Assembly: GCA_019420405.1 (NCBI GenBank)
Contig: JAHZHF010000172.1
Coordinates: forward strand, 1 to 6,686
Length of the DNA stretch: 6,686 bases
Origin: Clostridiales bacterium
Lineage (GTDB): Bacteria; Bacillota; Clostridia; Lachnospirales; Lachnospiraceae
Reading direction: 5' to 3'
Part shown: positions 5,554 to 6,686 of the stretch, piece by piece
How the letters are laid out: each line of letters begins with the position of its first letter
Numbering within the stretch: the stretch's first letter is position 1
Made by a program: the position numbers and the translations under genes
Notes under the pieces: generated by a model
What the model saw: the letters and a program-made list of their open reading frames with translations, nothing else
The model's database searches: none
What the model was told of the DNA's origin: nothing

Positions 5554-6642
5554 ATGGAATCTTTTGTAAAACTGCTCACTGCATTCGGGATTCTCGCCGG
5601 AATCCTGGATATGATACTAAAAAACCGTTGGAAAATTGGAGAAAAATTCCAGCAGGGCTTCTCCATGATGGGATCCATGATGCTCTCAATGACCGGAATC
5701 CTGATCATTGCGCCGGCTGCCGCCTCTGTCCTTAAGAATATCGGCACGCCTTTTTTCCGCATACTCCACATGGATCCGGCCGTACTGAGTATTTTTTTCA
5801 GTTGTGATATGGGCGGATATGCGCTTTCCCAGTCACTTGCAGACGATCCTGCTGTCGGCCTGATGCTGGGTATGGTCACTGCCGGGATGTCCGGAGGCGC
5901 CCTTACTTTTACGATTCCCCTTGGATTTGGCATTCTTGAGCGTGAAGTTATCCCCAACTTTTCCAAGGGAGTGCTCTTCGGACTCGGATGCATTCCCGTG
6001 GGGAATCTGGTTTCCGGACTGATCCTTGACATCCCACTCATCCGTATCCTCTGGAACAGCCTTCCGGTTCTTATCCTGTCACTGCTGATCATCGCCGGAA
6101 TGCTAAAAACACCGAATCGGATGGTAAAAATAATGGGGCGGCTCGCCACAGCAGTCAAATATCTCGGTCTTGCGGGCATTGCGGCAGGCTGCCTTGACTA
6201 CTTGCTTGGGGTTGTCCTGATTCCCGGGATGGACTCTTTAATGGACTCCATGATGCTGGTCTGCCAGATGACCGTTACCATGATCGGAATGCTTCCTGTC
6301 ATGGAGCTGGTATCCAGGCTCCTGAAAAAACCTCTGACGCGCATTGGAAGCAGGCTCGGAATAGACGCGGTCAGCATCTCCGGTCTCCTTTTTTCCCTTG
6401 TATCATGCGCGCCTGTTTTCCCGATGATGAAGCAGATGAATCCCCGGGGACAGATACTAAACGGTACGTGGGCGATCCTCGTGGCAGCCGTATTCGGAAG
6501 CCAGCTCGGAATGGCAATGAGCGCGTGTCCGGAAGTACTTCCCGCACTTATTGCCGGAAAGTTTGCTGCCGGGATCGTGGGAATTACCGTAGTAATGCTC
6601 TTTACCCGCCGAAATTACCAAAGGACTGCTTCAGCTATTTAG
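5554..6642 (+). CDS. eutH: Ethanolamine permease EutH
   Basis: 362 aa, an integral membrane protein with about ten hydrophobic segments. EutH moves ethanolamine across the cytoplasmic membrane, mainly when it is scarce or the medium is acidic, and feeds ethanolamine ammonia-lyase. Recognised blocks are the N-terminal ILAGILDMILKNRWKIGEKF (13-32) with FQQGFSMMGSM after it, MDPAVLSIFFSCDMGGYALS (73-92) leading to SLADDP, the SGGALTFTIPLGFGIL region (113-128), and the C-terminal GIDAVSISGLLFSLVSCAPV (269-288). The length suits Firmicutes forms (E. coli EutH is ~408 aa). No stop or frameshift interrupts it. The start is fixed by the in-frame TAA just upstream. No eutABC, cobalamin or microcompartment genes are in the window; they may lie to the right or elsewhere. 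The last codons and stop fall inside the 48-bp inverted repeat, so its C-terminal residues may have been supplied by that repeat. Confidence 0.93.
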   Translation: MESFVKLLTAFGILAGILDMILKNRWKIGEKFQQGFSMMGSMMLSMTGILIIAPAAASVLKNIGTPFFRILHMDPAVLSIFFSCDMGGYALSQSLADDPAVGLMLGMVTAGMSGGALTFTIPLGFGILEREVIPNFSKGVLFGLGCIPVGNLVSGLILDIPLIRILWNSLPVLILSLLIIAGMLKTPNRMVKIMGRLATAVKYLGLAGIAAGCLDYLLGVVLIPGMDSLMDSMMLVCQMTVTMIGMLPVMELVSRLLKKPLTRIGSRLGIDAVSISGLLFSLVSCAPVFPMMKQMNPRGQILNGTWAILVAAVFGSQLGMAMSACPEVLPALIAGKFAAGIVGITVVMLFTRRNYQRTASAI

Positions 6643-6679
6643 TTCATTAACTCCCGTATGAAAAAACGTCCGAAAACAG
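6632..6679. repeat. Right copy of the 48-bp inverted repeat, overlapping the eutH stop
   Basis: This is the exact reverse complement of 99-146. It begins 8 bp before the eutH stop codon (TAG at 6640-6642), so it encodes the final Ala-Ile-stop of EutH and continues 37 bp into the 3' flank. The orientation relative to its neighbouring gene is the same as on the left: both copies lie at the 3' end of an outward-transcribed gene. The last seven bases of the window still resemble the left copy apart from transitions and one end mismatch, so the true right border is not visible. Confidence 0.95.
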
Positions 6680-6686
6680 AGACGAA

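Noticed and set aside
5529..6179. 216-codon frame antisense to eutH
   Set aside because: It overlaps a clear membrane protein gene, has low-complexity Ile/Pro/Ser/Arg composition typical of an antisense shadow, and no family motif.
99..6679. Terminal inverted repeats of a transposon
   Set aside because: No transposase, integrase or other mobility gene lies between the repeats, the cargo is mostly housekeeping, and one repeat overlaps a coding end. Target-site duplications cannot be judged because the right flank is only seven bases.
6661..6684. Intrinsic terminator on the minus strand at the right repeat (CGTC...GACG then T6)
   Set aside because: The stem is only four pairs with a ten-base loop, and the left copy lacks the outer arm, so it is not a shared property of the repeat.

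Overview
The window is bacterial chromosomal DNA of roughly 50% GC. It reads most like a gut Clostridia/Lachnospiraceae genome: the Shine-Dalgarno sites are Gram-positive-like, the proteins look clostridial, and EutH is of the short (~360 aa) Firmicutes type. This taxonomic call is inference from style, not from a marker gene. There are six protein genes, and I see no RNA gene, CRISPR array, transposase or recombinase.

Layout from left to right: (1) 1-155 has no convincing gene and contains one copy (99-146) of a 48-bp repeat. (2) 156-2372, minus strand: a 738-aa protein made of an ECF-type sigma factor (sigma2 and sigma4), one hydrophobic segment ending in a lipobox-like LTAC, an acidic linker and a large, cysteine-rich, probably exported domain. 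(3) 2373-2640: divergent promoter region. (4) 2641-3207, plus: a YgjP/DUF45-type HELAH metallopeptidase-fold protein. (5) 5311 down to 3257, minus: a tightly packed three-gene operon of a small alpha/beta hydrolase, a Cof-type HAD phosphatase and Maf nucleotide pyrophosphatase. (6) 5312-5553: a second divergent promoter region with two dyad structures. (7) 5554-6642, plus: EutH, an ethanolamine permease, with no other eut gene in view. (8) 6632-6679: the second, inverted copy of the 48-bp repeat, which overlaps the eutH stop codon.

How the parts may work together: Maf, the HAD phosphatase and perhaps the YgjP-like protein fit nucleotide or metabolite house-cleaning, and the first two are co-transcribed. 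The sigma fusion looks like a one-protein signalling device, with an outside sensor and an inside sigma factor joined by a single membrane span and no separate anti-sigma gene. The two most unusual signals are that protein, especially the lipobox at the sigma/export junction, and the perfect 48-bp inverted repeat that brackets the whole 6.5-kb block just beyond the 3' ends of its two outward-facing genes.
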